This document shows positions 1 through 7,756 of a stretch of DNA of 64,000 nucleotides, piece after piece. Within the stretch, counting starts at the first letter, position 1; each line of letters starts with the position of its first letter. The stretch is taken from contig USCT01000009.1 of the NCBI GenBank assembly GCA_900553185.1, positions 6,014 to 70,013 of the forward strand. The letters are read 5' to 3'. Made by a program: the position numbers and the translations under genes. Below the pieces are notes generated by a model. The model was not told the DNA's origin, ran no database searches, and saw nothing but the letters and a program-made list of their open reading frames with translations. The stretch is from an uncultured Bacteroides sp. GTDB lineage: Bacteria; Bacteroidota; Bacteroidia; Bacteroidales; Bacteroidaceae.

Positions 1-528
1 GAATTGCGGGTAGACGCCAACGGAGCTTTCACACCTGAGGAAGCACTTACCCGGCTGGAAGCCTTACATAAATTCCATCTGCATTCCATAGAACAACCCA
101 TCCGTGCCGGACAATGGCAGGAAATGAAGCGTTTGTGTGCAGAATCACCCTTTCCAATAGCTCTCGATGAAGAACTTATTGGAGTGAACGATATGGAACA
201 AAAAATCGAACTGCTGGAAACTATCCGACCGCAATACATTATCCTTAAACCTTCATTACACGGAGGAATTTCCGGTTCAGCCGAATGGATTCAGCTGGCC
301 AAGGAACGGAATATCGGCTATTGGGTTACTTCGGCCCTGGAATCAAACATCGGCCTGAATGCCATTGCCCAATGGTGTGCCACCTTAAATCCGGTACTTC
401 CACAAGGATTAGGCACCGGATTGTTGTTTACAGACAATATCGATTATCCGTTCGCCATCGAAGGAGATTGCCTCCGGTTCCATCCGGAACAGGCCGAACC
501 AGACTTCAATACGTTTCTTGCACATTAA
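1..528 (+). CDS. menC: o-succinylbenzoate synthase, C-terminal part (5' truncated by window)
   Basis: Enolase-superfamily enzyme that dehydrates SHCHC to o-succinylbenzoate in menaquinone synthesis. The frame is open from base 1, so the true start lies outside the window. Visible: the metal-ligand strand RVDANGAF near the start, the second metal-ligand region ALDEEL, the barrel lysine strand ILKPSLHGG and the SALESNIGLNAIAQW segment typical of MenC. About 175 residues remain, roughly the C-terminal half of the barrel. The next gene starts 12 bases after the stop and encodes MenE, the following enzyme, so this is the end of a men operon. Confidence 0.92.
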   Translation, partial: ELRVDANGAFTPEEALTRLEALHKFHLHSIEQPIRAGQWQEMKRLCAESPFPIALDEELIGVNDMEQKIELLETIRPQYIILKPSLHGGISGSAEWIQLAKERNIGYWVTSALESNIGLNAIAQWCATLNPVLPQGLGTGLLFTDNIDYPFAIEGDCLRFHPEQAEPDFNTFLAH

Positions 529-539
529 CATACATTATC

Positions 540-1676
540 ATGGAACAGATTACCATTTCAGGAAAAACTTATACAGCCGAAGAAGCCGGCGCCCCTTTCG
601 ATAAAAACAACCGAAAACCTACCGGACTCAGCCGGTTGCAGCAAGAGTTCCGAAAGAAATTTGGACCGGAAAGTTTTGAGGTCTCTTTGGCCGATTTCCT
701 GGCCGAATGGTTCAACCCGCTTCCCGTCCTAAAAGTACAGACCTCCGGTTCTACCGGCACTCCCAAAGAATTATGGGTAGAAAAACAACGGATGAGAAAC
801 AGTGCCCGGCTCACCGTAAACTTTCTGGGGCTGAAAGCCGGCGATACAGCACTCATCTGTATGCCACTGAAGTACATTGGCGGAAAAATGGTAATTGTCC
901 GTGCCTTAACAACCGGCCTCAACCTGATTCCGATTACCCCCTGTGGACACCCGATGGCCTCACTGGACACAGCTCCGGTTTTTGCGGCCATGACTCCCAT
1001 GCAGGTATTCAACTCCCTACAGATCGAGAAAGAGAAGGAACTCCTGAAACAAATAAACCATCTGATAATCGGCGGAGGAGCCATCGACACAGAACTGGCA
1101 CAAGCCCTGAAAGAATTTCCTCATGCGGTATGGAGTACATACGGAATGACAGAAACCCTGTCGCACATCGCCTTACGCCGTCTCAGCGGTCCTGACGCAT
1201 CAGAATGGTATACTCCATTCAATGAGGTAAAACTAAACCTTTCAACCGAAGGTACACTAATCATCCAGGCTCCGTCAGTCAACCCGGAAACCCTGGTAAC
1301 AAACGACCTCGTCATCCTCAATGACCGGGGACAATTCCGCATTACAGGCCGTAAAGACAACATCATCAACACCGGAGGAGTCAAAGTACAGATAGAACAG
1401 GTAGAAACAATACTGAAACCGCTATTGTCCTTCGCCATTCAGATAACAAGCGCTTCCGACCCGAAATTCGGAGAACGCATCATCCTGCTGGCCGAAACAG
1501 GAAAAGCAATTAACGAAGAACAACAACACCAGCTAAGCAATGCATACGAACACCTGCCAGCTTACTGGAGACCCAAAGAAGTGATACCGGTACACACACT
1601 TCCACAAACCGGATCGGGAAAACCGGACCGGGCAAAGGCTAAAATGCTGGCAGCCAGTTTATCACATCATCCATAA
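540..1676 (+). CDS. menE: o-succinylbenzoate-CoA ligase (AMP-forming)
   Basis: Acyl-adenylating enzyme joining o-succinylbenzoate to CoA in menaquinone synthesis. 378 residues from the ATG at 540, 12 bases after menC; the frame is open further upstream but that part only overlaps menC. Adenylate-forming motifs are in order: phosphate loop SGSTGTPKE at about 69-77, STYGMTET at about 199-206, GRKDNIINTGGVKV at about 270-283, and the C-terminal catalytic lysine in TGSGKPDR at about 361. Shorter than many MenE proteins (about 450 residues), mainly through a reduced N-terminal domain. Two hairpins follow the stop. Confidence 0.9.
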   Translation: MEQITISGKTYTAEEAGAPFDKNNRKPTGLSRLQQEFRKKFGPESFEVSLADFLAEWFNPLPVLKVQTSGSTGTPKELWVEKQRMRNSARLTVNFLGLKAGDTALICMPLKYIGGKMVIVRALTTGLNLIPITPCGHPMASLDTAPVFAAMTPMQVFNSLQIEKEKELLKQINHLIIGGGAIDTELAQALKEFPHAVWSTYGMTETLSHIALRRLSGPDASEWYTPFNEVKLNLSTEGTLIIQAPSVNPETLVTNDLVILNDRGQFRITGRKDNIINTGGVKVQIEQVETILKPLLSFAIQITSASDPKFGERIILLAETGKAINEEQQHQLSNAYEHLPAYWRPKEVIPVHTLPQTGSGKPDRAKAKMLAASLSHHP

Positions 1677-1713
1677 CAATAAGGTGCTTCCACCCTCTGC
1701 TTGCACGAACAGA

Positions 1714-1785
1714 AAAAGATACCGGAATCTCACCACTCAACGGTATCTTTTCCTGAAAGCAGAAGAACTTCCTGTCGAAGTTCTT
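1714..1785. terminator. Two hairpins between convergent menE and GNAT gene
   Basis: First hairpin: AAAAGATACCG (1714-1724) pairs with CGGTATCTTTT (1741-1751), an 11-bp stem ending in T, suited to stopping transcription from menE and, by symmetry, from the converging gene. Second: AAGAACTTC (1763-1771) pairs with GAAGTTCTT (1777-1785) around a 5-base loop. Confidence 0.7.
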
Positions 1786-1805
1786 ACCTGTAACAAAAAA
1801 AATAA

Positions 1806-2108
1806 TTACAAAGCGCAAGTACCCGATCCTCCAAAATCGGCCCCTACCTCTCCTTCATATTCCGGATGACGTTTCAACCAGGTTACGGCATACGAACAGG
1901 TAGCCACTGGCTTTAACTGATGACAACGGGCATAATCGTACGCTGCCTTTACGAGAGCGGAAGCTATTCCCTGTCCGCCTATTTCTTTCGGAACAATGGT
2001 ATGACGAATATCCAGTCCACCATCGTGAATGTCATAAGCCACATGAGCGGTATAACCGTCGACTTCCACCCAAAATCTCTTTTTTTCTTCGTTGTGCTGT
2101 ATGTCCAT
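1806..2108 (-). CDS. Small GNAT-family N-acetyltransferase (YjdJ-type)
   Basis: A 100-residue protein matching the compact GNAT subfamily of about 90-100 residues (Acetyltransf_CG/YjdJ). It has the beta-strand pair RFWVEVDGYTAHVAY, the acetyl-CoA loop region GGQGIASALVKAAYDYARCHQL at about 42-63 (the Q/R-x-x-G-x-A/G signature in short form) and the ending CSYAVTWLKRHPEYEG typical of the group. Acetyl acceptor unknown. It is a single gene converging on menE, with no operon partner. Confidence 0.8.
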   Translation of the reverse strand: MDIQHNEEKKRFWVEVDGYTAHVAYDIHDGGLDIRHTIVPKEIGGQGIASALVKAAYDYARCHQLKPVATCSYAVTWLKRHPEYEGEVGADFGGSGTCAL

Positions 2109-2382
2109 AATCGTCCTTTCGTTTTACAATGTTTTCTCGAGAGCAAGATACGATTTTTCCGATAAAAAATTCCATCCTTCAGCATAAAAAATCATTGTTC
2201 CGTCAAAACCAAAGAAAGACAGGTATCTCCAACAGAATACAAGCAAGTTCTACGAAAGCCATTTTATCTCAGGAAATCGCATTATTCTTTCCAACTTTTC
2301 TCATAAATCATCAAATATCAGCTATTTTTTAGCATTTTCTCTGAATTTTTCTTAAATTCGCAGAAACCGTTTTTATATTTCC

Positions 2383-3018
2383 ATGCCGATTATCCGTTTA
2401 TCCATGCGTCTGGCCATAAAATTATTAGTACCTGGAATCTTGTTTTCCGCATGTACCACTGTTTCTACCTCCGAACAACAGGTAGAAGAAATCCTACAGA
2501 CCGTATGCTTTCAGGAAGGAGACATCGCTTTCCGCGAAGGAAGAGGATGGGAAAGCCGGATTATCCGGATGATGGATCCACACGGAACATATACCCATGC
2601 AGGAATTGTAACAGACAGCGGAGGACAATGGATGGTCATTCATGCCGTACCGAACGAACCGGATTTTCCCGGTGATATAGACCGGATCAAACTAGAGCCC
2701 GTTACGGCCTTTTTCGAGAAATCACGTGCTTCACACGGAGAAATAAAACGCATAACCGATGCAGTCAAGGCTCAAAAGGCCGCCCGCATCGCCCTGCGTC
2801 TCTATCAAAAACGAACCCCATTCGATCATGCATACAATGACAAAGATTCAACCAGCATGTACTGCACGGAACTGGTGGACTTCTCTTTCCGGAAAGCGGG
2901 AATCAGCCTGACTGATGAACACGACCGGAAAAGCGGATTCTCCGGATTCACAGGAAGCTACCTGTTTCCTTCCGATTTATCCAAAAGTTCTTCCTTAACA
3001 AGCATCTTTAAGTTTTAA
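2383..3018 (+). CDS. YiiX/YebB-like NlpC/P60-type cysteine hydrolase, lipoprotein
   Basis: Predicted envelope lipoprotein of the permuted papain-fold (YiiX) group. The leader RLAIKLLVPGILFSAC ends in a lipobox cysteine. Catalytic-type motifs: GDIAFREG, then the histidine in GTYTHAGIV, and the cysteine in MYCTELVDFSF late in the chain, the permuted order of this family. Members probably act on amide bonds in peptidoglycan or lipid-linked substrates; the substrate here is unknown. ATG 2383 is given, but ATG 2404 gives a more normal signal peptide, and TATATTTC at 2372-2379 could be a -7 box that would make 2404 the real start. The next gene is 29 bases downstream. Confidence 0.75.
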   Translation: MPIIRLSMRLAIKLLVPGILFSACTTVSTSEQQVEEILQTVCFQEGDIAFREGRGWESRIIRMMDPHGTYTHAGIVTDSGGQWMVIHAVPNEPDFPGDIDRIKLEPVTAFFEKSRASHGEIKRITDAVKAQKAARIALRLYQKRTPFDHAYNDKDSTSMYCTELVDFSFRKAGISLTDEHDRKSGFSGFTGSYLFPSDLSKSSSLTSIFKF

Positions 3019-3047
3019 CTACGCTAATAATAACCTTTAAAAAAACA

Positions 3048-3461
3048 ATGACTATGAAAAAACTAGTAGGATTTATCGCATTTCTAGTCGGTACTCTGTT
3101 TCTGACAGCCTGTTCCTCATCCAGTCCATCGGATGTAACCAAGAAAGCATACGGATACATTCAAGACGAAGATTACGAAAGCTACGTCGATCTGCTGTAC
3201 GTAAAACCGGGAGAGAATGCCGAACAAGTCAAAAAAGAGAAAAAAGACCTGATCCTGTTGCTGAAAGGACTCAGTGAACAAAAAACAGCAGAAACCAATA
3301 AGATAAAAAGCTACAAAGTCATCTCCGAAGAAATAGATAAAAATGGCGAAGAAGCTGTTGTCAAAATGAATGTCGTATATGAAAACGGAAAAGAAGAAGA
3401 AGAAACAACCCGCCTGAAAAAAGATGAAGATGGCAACTGGAAAATACAGTTCGCCAAATGA
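3048..3461 (+). CDS. DUF4878-type lipoprotein
   Basis: Small secreted lipoprotein of 137 residues. The leader MKKLVGFIAFLVGTLFLTAC ends in a lipobox cysteine followed by a serine-rich linker. The mature part, starting SPSDVTKKAYGYIQDEDYESYVDLL, fits the DUF4878 fold (NTF2-like, about 110 residues), and the C-terminal strands ending DEDGNWKIQFAK are typical. Function unknown; such proteins may be ligand-binding or inhibitory lipoproteins. The second ATG (3054) may be the real start. Probably co-transcribed with the YiiX-like gene 29 bases upstream; a strong hairpin follows. Confidence 0.75.
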   Translation: MTMKKLVGFIAFLVGTLFLTACSSSSPSDVTKKAYGYIQDEDYESYVDLLYVKPGENAEQVKKEKKDLILLLKGLSEQKTAETNKIKSYKVISEEIDKNGEEAVVKMNVVYENGKEEEETTRLKKDEDGNWKIQFAK

Positions 3462-3480
3462 TTTTCCCCATTACATTTCA

Positions 3481-3523
3481 AAAGACCGTATGGTACCCTT
3501 ATCAAAGGGACTGTACGGTCTTT
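3481..3523. terminator. Bidirectional terminator hairpin
   Basis: AAAGACCGTA (3481-3490) is the exact complement of TACGGTCTTT (3514-3523). The inner bases ACCCTT/AAGGGA can extend the stem. It lies between the DUF4878 gene and the converging fimbrillin-like gene and can serve both. Confidence 0.8.
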
Positions 3524-3542
3524 ATTCAAATATTGAAACATA

Positions 3543-4601
3543 TTAAATCTTACTTTCCGACGACAATCCAAAAGGAATAACCAGATTGCCTCCGTCTTCC
3601 CAATCGGCCATTTCCACCTCCACCTGAATGCCTGAAGGTGTTTTCTTCACATTAAAAATACAGTAACCACCTGCCCCGAACTTTTTCAGTGTCGTACTTG
3701 CCGAAAGAGGAAGTTCCGTAGTCAAGACCTCGTCATTTTCCATGACAGTTCTGATAACCAGCGGCGTATGACTGAAGTCGTCCGTCGGCAACACAGGCAG
3801 ATAAGCCTTGTGCATTTCACCGGAAGGCAATGAAAGACCGTTTCCAAGGAAATTCAAGAGAGTGGAAGAAGAAGGACTGCCCGTCACCTCGACCGCTTCC
3901 TGAGCAACCGGCTTAAAAGAAGCCGTTTCATAAAAAATCGGACTACCATCGGCGGTAGACAATCGGATACTTTTGATACGCCGGTCCTGTTCGGTCTGAT
4001 TCGTTATTTTAAAAATAACCAGCCCCGTCAGATGCCTGAATACTACCCCGGTAAGCAGTGATGAACTCTCGTCTCTTTCTACAGGAGCAGCATACATGGC
4101 CCTGTATTTTCCCAAATGCCGCGAATCATCCACTTCAGCCTGACAGATTGTACCGTCAACAGGTACAGACAGATGTACCCTACCTTCCTGATCCAAATCC
4201 AAGAAAGAAGGATAAAGACCGTAATAGTAATACGAATCTACCTGATCGCCTTCATATTCAAAGACAGCCGACCCAATGGAGGATTCTCCCTGCAGCATAA
4301 ACTCACAAGGAAAGACATTTTCCGCATCGGTACCGATCATCATTTTGACTTTATCCTCCTTATCCCATCTCACCTGCAGAGGATTTCCGTTCATCACTTG
4401 ATTTTCATCGACCGACGCCCTGCTCTCAGCCTCAGAAACGGTCATGGTCATTTTCCATGTAACCGCTTCCGAACCTTCTTCTGCATCCATGACATGATCC
4501 TCATCAGCCCCACTTTGACAAGAAGCCAAAGCCAGTGTACCCATTATCCCCAAAAAGAAACCTTTTCCTATCTTCATCATAATTTTCATTCGGTTTACCA
4601 T
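3543..4601 (-). CDS. Fimbrillin-family lipoprotein
   Basis: 352-residue predicted surface lipoprotein. The leader GFFLGIMGTLALASC ends in a lipobox cysteine at about residue 28; the methionine at residue 5, 8 or 9 could be the true start. The mature domain has features of Bacteroidales fimbrillin-like proteins: an early ESRASVDENQ segment, a central YYYYGLYPS strand, and RHLTGLVIFKITN followed by a long beta-rich half. Such proteins are pilus subunits or pilus-like adhesins processed after lipid export. No assembly or anchor genes flank it, so it appears to be an orphan. About 420 bases without a gene lie upstream. Confidence 0.7.
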   Translation of the reverse strand: MVNRMKIMMKIGKGFFLGIMGTLALASCQSGADEDHVMDAEEGSEAVTWKMTMTVSEAESRASVDENQVMNGNPLQVRWDKEDKVKMMIGTDAENVFPCEFMLQGESSIGSAVFEYEGDQVDSYYYYGLYPSFLDLDQEGRVHLSVPVDGTICQAEVDDSRHLGKYRAMYAAPVERDESSSLLTGVVFRHLTGLVIFKITNQTEQDRRIKSIRLSTADGSPIFYETASFKPVAQEAVEVTGSPSSSTLLNFLGNGLSLPSGEMHKAYLPVLPTDDFSHTPLVIRTVMENDEVLTTELPLSASTTLKKFGAGGYCIFNVKKTPSGIQVEVEMADWEDGGNLVIPFGLSSESKI

Positions 4602-5023
4602 TCACCCCAAAAATCATCTCCTACCGTATCGAATCCATGCTTATCACTGGAACACAACATTCCTTCCATTTCAACCTCCACGCATTCGCATACCGGTGCC
4701 ACATAAATTTCTCTTTTGTCTGTTGTCTCAATTTTCTTTTCCATAATACAATCTCAATCTTATTACTTATTTTACATTTTAAAAGTCCCCTAAAGAAGAA
4801 CCTGTCTATTCCCCTACCGTTTCACTTTCATAGATTCTTTTTTACAAGCGTTACACCAAGTCAAACGTGCCACCTGCCCCCATTGTTCGGAAAACATAAA
4901 AGAAATATCCTCAAAGCCCGATTTTCATGATATAAATCAAGTTTTAAGGATATTCCATGAATACGCAGCGTGATCTGATCAAACGGCTATTCCTATTGTG
5001 ATAAAATTGAATAAGCCAACGCT
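4602..5023. other. Gene-free AT-rich stretch with an inverted repeat
   Basis: Probably holds the promoter of the leftward fimbrillin-like gene and the 3' end of the operon ending at 5024. An 8-bp inverted repeat, AATATCCT (4904-4911) and AGGATATT (4947-4954), could form a hairpin terminating that operon. No convincing gene was seen. Confidence 0.4.
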
Positions 5024-5233
5024 TCATTCATCCGGTTTGTATTCCAGCAAATCGCCCGGCTGACAGTCGAGCTCCTTACAGATAGCCTCCAAGGTAGAAA
5101 AGCGTATCGCCTTGGCTTTTCCGGTTTTCAGGATGGAAAGGTTAGCCGGTGTAAGGTCAATTCTCTCCGCAAGCTCTCCCAGCGAAATTTTCCGTTTCGC
5201 CATCATCACATCTAGATTTACGATAATCGGCAT
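5024..5233 (-). CDS. Small Xre/Cro-type helix-turn-helix regulator
   Basis: 69-residue DNA-binding protein consisting of one HTH domain: MMAKRKISLGELAERIDLT then PANLSILKTGKAKAIRFSTL, followed by a short tail LDCQPGDLLEYKPDE. This is the YozG-like group, usually encoded next to DUF2975 membrane proteins, as here (DUF2975 is two genes upstream). It is the last gene of a leftward five-gene operon beginning with DUF3836. It may bind the TTATCG palindromes at that operon's promoter; this is inference. Confidence 0.8.
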   Translation of the reverse strand: MPIIVNLDVMMAKRKISLGELAERIDLTPANLSILKTGKAKAIRFSTLEAICKELDCQPGDLLEYKPDE

Positions 5234-5244
5234 AATGATTCAGT

Positions 5245-5508
5245 TTAATTTCCGTTTTCTTTCTTGTCTTCTTCCCACACATCCCACCAGCAGGTATAAC
5301 GCCTGATCAGCAGACGATGCAGGTACATCCCACCATAAATCATCCCCATCATAACCAGTATCTGGTTAAAGTTTGTCTCTATCTGCGGCTCGACAAACAA
5401 CCAGTAGATGATGGTCAACAGCATCAAAGTAAGCATCGTAGTCAGAATAATACCGGCTGCCGCCTTCCATTTAGCACATCGTTTCATAGCTTTCATCCTT
5501 ACATTCAA
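5245..5508 (-). CDS. Small two-helix membrane protein of unknown function
   Basis: 87 residues with two hydrophobic helices, about 18-38 (IILTTMLTLMLLTIIYWLFV) and about 47-66, a basic N-terminus and a charged tail ending WEEDKKENGN. No family recognised. It lies 11 bases before the HTH gene and ends 2 bases from the DUF2975 gene start, so it is part of the same operon and may help the DUF2975 protein sense or signal at the membrane. Confidence 0.6.
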   Translation of the reverse strand: MNVRMKAMKRCAKWKAAAGIILTTMLTLMLLTIIYWLFVEPQIETNFNQILVMMGMIYGGMYLHRLLIRRYTCWWDVWEEDKKENGN

Positions 5509-5510
5509 AT

Positions 5511-6125
5511 TTAAATGGTCAAATCATTTTCTTCCTTCAACCGGATAGCTACCACGAAAACTTCGGTAAGCAGTATCAAAACAGCCATATACATCCAACT
5601 GAAATCAAAAGGAGAAACCGCCTGAATCGTATATCCTGGTATTTTCAGTTGTACGATAGCATCCTGCGTTTCACTCCACATCTGAAAATATTTAGCGATA
5701 TGGTAAAAAACAATGCTATAAATACTCCATCGCATACGACGAATATTGAGAGGAGAAAAAATATCTTTTCGTACGACCGAAATCAACACCCGTATCAGAC
5801 AATAAAATCCATATAACGAAGCCAAGCCGGTAATAGCCAATAAGACATTAGCAAAAATCGTCATGCCACTGATTGAGACGTAAGAACGGCATTGAGTAAA
5901 ACCAGCCGGAACAGAGACACCAATCTGCGGATTAACCAGACTTACTGCAGTATCGGGTAATACATCAAACGTCACAGGAGTAGCTTTATCATAACCCGAA
6001 TCTGTGCGTTCCATACTGATTGAAGCAAATTCGTCCACTTCATTCCAGCCATCTTTAAAACCTCCTACAAATTCAAATAACATAGCTAATAAAGCTATCA
6101 ATCCTAAAATCTTAAAAGTTTTCAT
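5511..6125 (-). CDS. DUF2975-family membrane protein
   Basis: 204 residues with an N-terminal hydrophobic segment (KILGLIALLAMLFEFVGGF), an outer loop, and three more helices at about 100-125, 140-165 and 175-195. The SLYGFYCLIRVLISVVRKDIFSPLNIRRMRW-like stretch (only part quoted in function terms: helix, loop, RR) is typical of DUF2975, where a small HTH gene is nearly always adjacent, as found here. Role unknown; the pair is often suspected to be a membrane-linked regulatory module. Same operon as the CPBP protease, 5 bases upstream. Confidence 0.75.
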   Translation of the reverse strand: MKTFKILGLIALLAMLFEFVGGFKDGWNEVDEFASISMERTDSGYDKATPVTFDVLPDTAVSLVNPQIGVSVPAGFTQCRSYVSISGMTIFANVLLAITGLASLYGFYCLIRVLISVVRKDIFSPLNIRRMRWSIYSIVFYHIAKYFQMWSETQDAIVQLKIPGYTIQAVSPFDFSWMYMAVLILLTEVFVVAIRLKEENDLTI

Positions 6126-6130
6126 CGTGT

Positions 6131-6976
6131 TTATTTGTTTTGAATGAATACATTTTCATCGCTTTGACTCGCCACCATCTCAGCCTCGTGCCAAACTGCC
6201 GGCCGGGTAATCAGCTTCTTCTGGAACAGGTAGACACAGAGTACAGTGACTACAGCTCCTGCCACCGCCATCCAGGCAGCACCCTGCGGACCGTATTCAG
6301 AAACCATGGTAGCGTCCGGATTATCGGTAAGCAGAAAACCGATAACTGCTGTGCTGTTATTGACAAAGTGCATCAGGATACCGGGAAGCAGACTGCCGGT
6401 ACGATAATACATCCACCCCAACGCCAGTCCGATAACGAAGGCGAAAGGAGCCTGTACCCAGTTTCCGTGTACCAGACCGAACACCAACGAAGAGAAGACA
6501 ATGGCACCTGCCGGATGCTTCCACTTACGGAGCAAATGACCTTCGATGGCTCCGCGGAACAGAAGCTCTTCCACAATCGGCGCCATGATGACAACGGCTA
6601 TGATTCCCAACGGATGACGCATCATCATTTCAAGAGCCTCCTGCATGCTGTTTGGCAAATCGGCCAGTTCACTCAGATAGTTGCTCCATAGTCCCATAGC
6701 CAGAATGAATACAACCGAAGTCACCAGCACTTTCAAGGAACTGTGATACCCCCAGGTCTTCCGGTCGAGCGGTACATATTTTCCGGCCAGCAGATGAATG
6801 CCCATAGCCGCCGTAGAAAGTATCTGTGCCAGCAAAATAAGTGAAGTATACGTACTGTCAGATGTCTGAGGTACCTCGTAAACACCCGTGAAAATCATGT
6901 ATCCACTGATAAATACCCCCATAAAAGCCAACTGGTAGGCAAAGAAATACAATAATAGTTTAATAGTGCGTCCCAT
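6131..6976 (-). CDS. CPBP-family intramembrane metalloprotease (Abi/CAAX type)
   Basis: 281-residue polytopic protein with the three CPBP motifs: PIVEELLFRGAIEG (catalytic glutamates and arginine), SSLVFGLVHGNW (histidine) and GILMHFVNNSTA (histidine and asparagine). Family members cleave membrane substrates or prenylated proteins, and several give immunity to bacteriocins or act in regulatory proteolysis. About eight membrane segments. It starts 20 bases after the DUF3836 stop, so it belongs to the DUF3836-led operon. With the HTH and DUF2975 genes it could form a regulated membrane-signalling unit (inference). Confidence 0.85.
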   Translation of the reverse strand: MGRTIKLLLYFFAYQLAFMGVFISGYMIFTGVYEVPQTSDSTYTSLILLAQILSTAAMGIHLLAGKYVPLDRKTWGYHSSLKVLVTSVVFILAMGLWSNYLSELADLPNSMQEALEMMMRHPLGIIAVVIMAPIVEELLFRGAIEGHLLRKWKHPAGAIVFSSLVFGLVHGNWVQAPFAFVIGLALGWMYYRTGSLLPGILMHFVNNSTAVIGFLLTDNPDATMVSEYGPQGAAWMAVAGAVVTVLCVYLFQKKLITRPAVWHEAEMVASQSDENVFIQNK

Positions 6977-6996
6977 AATCGTTTAATGTTTAATGG

Positions 6997-7443
6997 TTAG
7001 AATAACTGGTTGTCTGTCATCTCTTGGAGTGTTGAAGCTGTATGCCACGTCAGCAACGTACGATCACTGCCGATACAATAGATACTCTGCCGACGGTTCC
7101 GTCCGAAACTGCGACGTGTCTCATCCCATTCGGCATAATCCATGATGTGGAGAGAATCTTCCGAAGTCATCGTCAACAGATAGGCGGGTCTCCACATCCG
7201 GCTCTCCGCCTGCCACCGGTATGCCTTCTTCACGGTCCTGTTTCCCAAACTGTCATACTGATATTCATATTTCCATCTGGGAGTCAGCGTTTTGCCGTCT
7301 TCGTTCAAGGTAGATACCGTCAAGGTATCCCGATTTTCTCCGTAAACGAATGTTTCTTTTGCATTTGCACTTGCGGCTGTCAATGTCATCAAGGCGGCAG
7401 CGATAACTGCCACGAATGTTCTTGTAACGGATGTCTTTTTCAT
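6997..7443 (-). CDS. DUF3836-type secreted protein
   Basis: 148 residues from the ATG at 7443 (MKKTSVTRTF). The frame extends upstream to 7602, but that extension runs through a clear promoter and operators, so the shorter start is chosen. Signal peptide TFVAVIAAALMTLTAASANA, then a small beta-rich domain with WKYEYQYDSLGNRTVKKAYRW, resembling tail-fibre/RHS-like strands and typical of DUF3836 proteins of Bacteroides. Function unknown. It is first gene of the leftward operon with the CPBP, DUF2975, small membrane and HTH genes. Confidence 0.75.
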   Translation of the reverse strand: MKKTSVTRTFVAVIAAALMTLTAASANAKETFVYGENRDTLTVSTLNEDGKTLTPRWKYEYQYDSLGNRTVKKAYRWQAESRMWRPAYLLTMTSEDSLHIMDYAEWDETRRSFGRNRRQSIYCIGSDRTLLTWHTASTLQEMTDNQLF

Positions 7444-7483
7444 AAGGCTTTGTGTTTGATGTTTTATTACTCGTGTTTGTTTT

Positions 7484-7510
7484 CGATAAATATTTATCGT
7501 TTTTCGATAT
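7484..7510. promoter_or_regulatory. Downstream operator-like palindromes of the DUF3836 promoter
   Basis: CGATAAATATTTATCG (7484-7499) is a perfect 16-bp palindrome. It overlaps TTATCG-N5-CGATA (within 7492-7510), which shares the half-site. The group lies just downstream of the -7 box of the leftward DUF3836 promoter, within the leader. Confidence 0.6.
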
Positions 7511-7511
7511 G

Positions 7512-7542
7512 CAAATGTAGGCATTAATTTTGAACTACCAAA
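7512..7542 (-). promoter_or_regulatory. Bacteroides-type promoter of the DUF3836 operon
   Basis: On the minus strand, TTTG (7539-7542) is followed after exactly 19 bases by TACATTTG (7512-7519), matching the Bacteroides housekeeping form TTTG-N19-TAnnTTTG. The start codon is about 70 bases downstream. Confidence 0.75.
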
Positions 7543-7556
7543 GAAAAACAGAAATA

Positions 7557-7575
7557 ATTTATCGTTTTTCGATAA
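7557..7575. promoter_or_regulatory. Upstream operator-like palindrome
   Basis: ATTTATCGTTTTTCGATAA contains TTATCG-N5-CGATAA, the same 17-bp arrangement found at 7494-7509 on the other side of the promoter; even the TTTTT spacer is identical. Sites on both sides of a promoter suggest looping or cooperative repression. Confidence 0.6.
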
Positions 7576-7756
7576 AATATTACTTAGAAACAAGAAATCC
7601 ATCCATCAAACAAATCCATATAGACAACAAGTACGGCAAAAGGAGAAAATTCCTATCCGAAATAGGAATCTCCATACCTTACAATAGGGGTTTACCGTCT
7701 TCCAGAACGTTTTCATTTTATATTTTTGTCATACACAACAAAAAACCAAAATTCGT

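Noticed and set aside
4637..4930. A 97-codon frame in the gap upstream of the fimbrillin-like gene
   Set aside because: No recognisable family, leader or promoter-linked start; the stretch is better explained as promoter and 3' end sequence.
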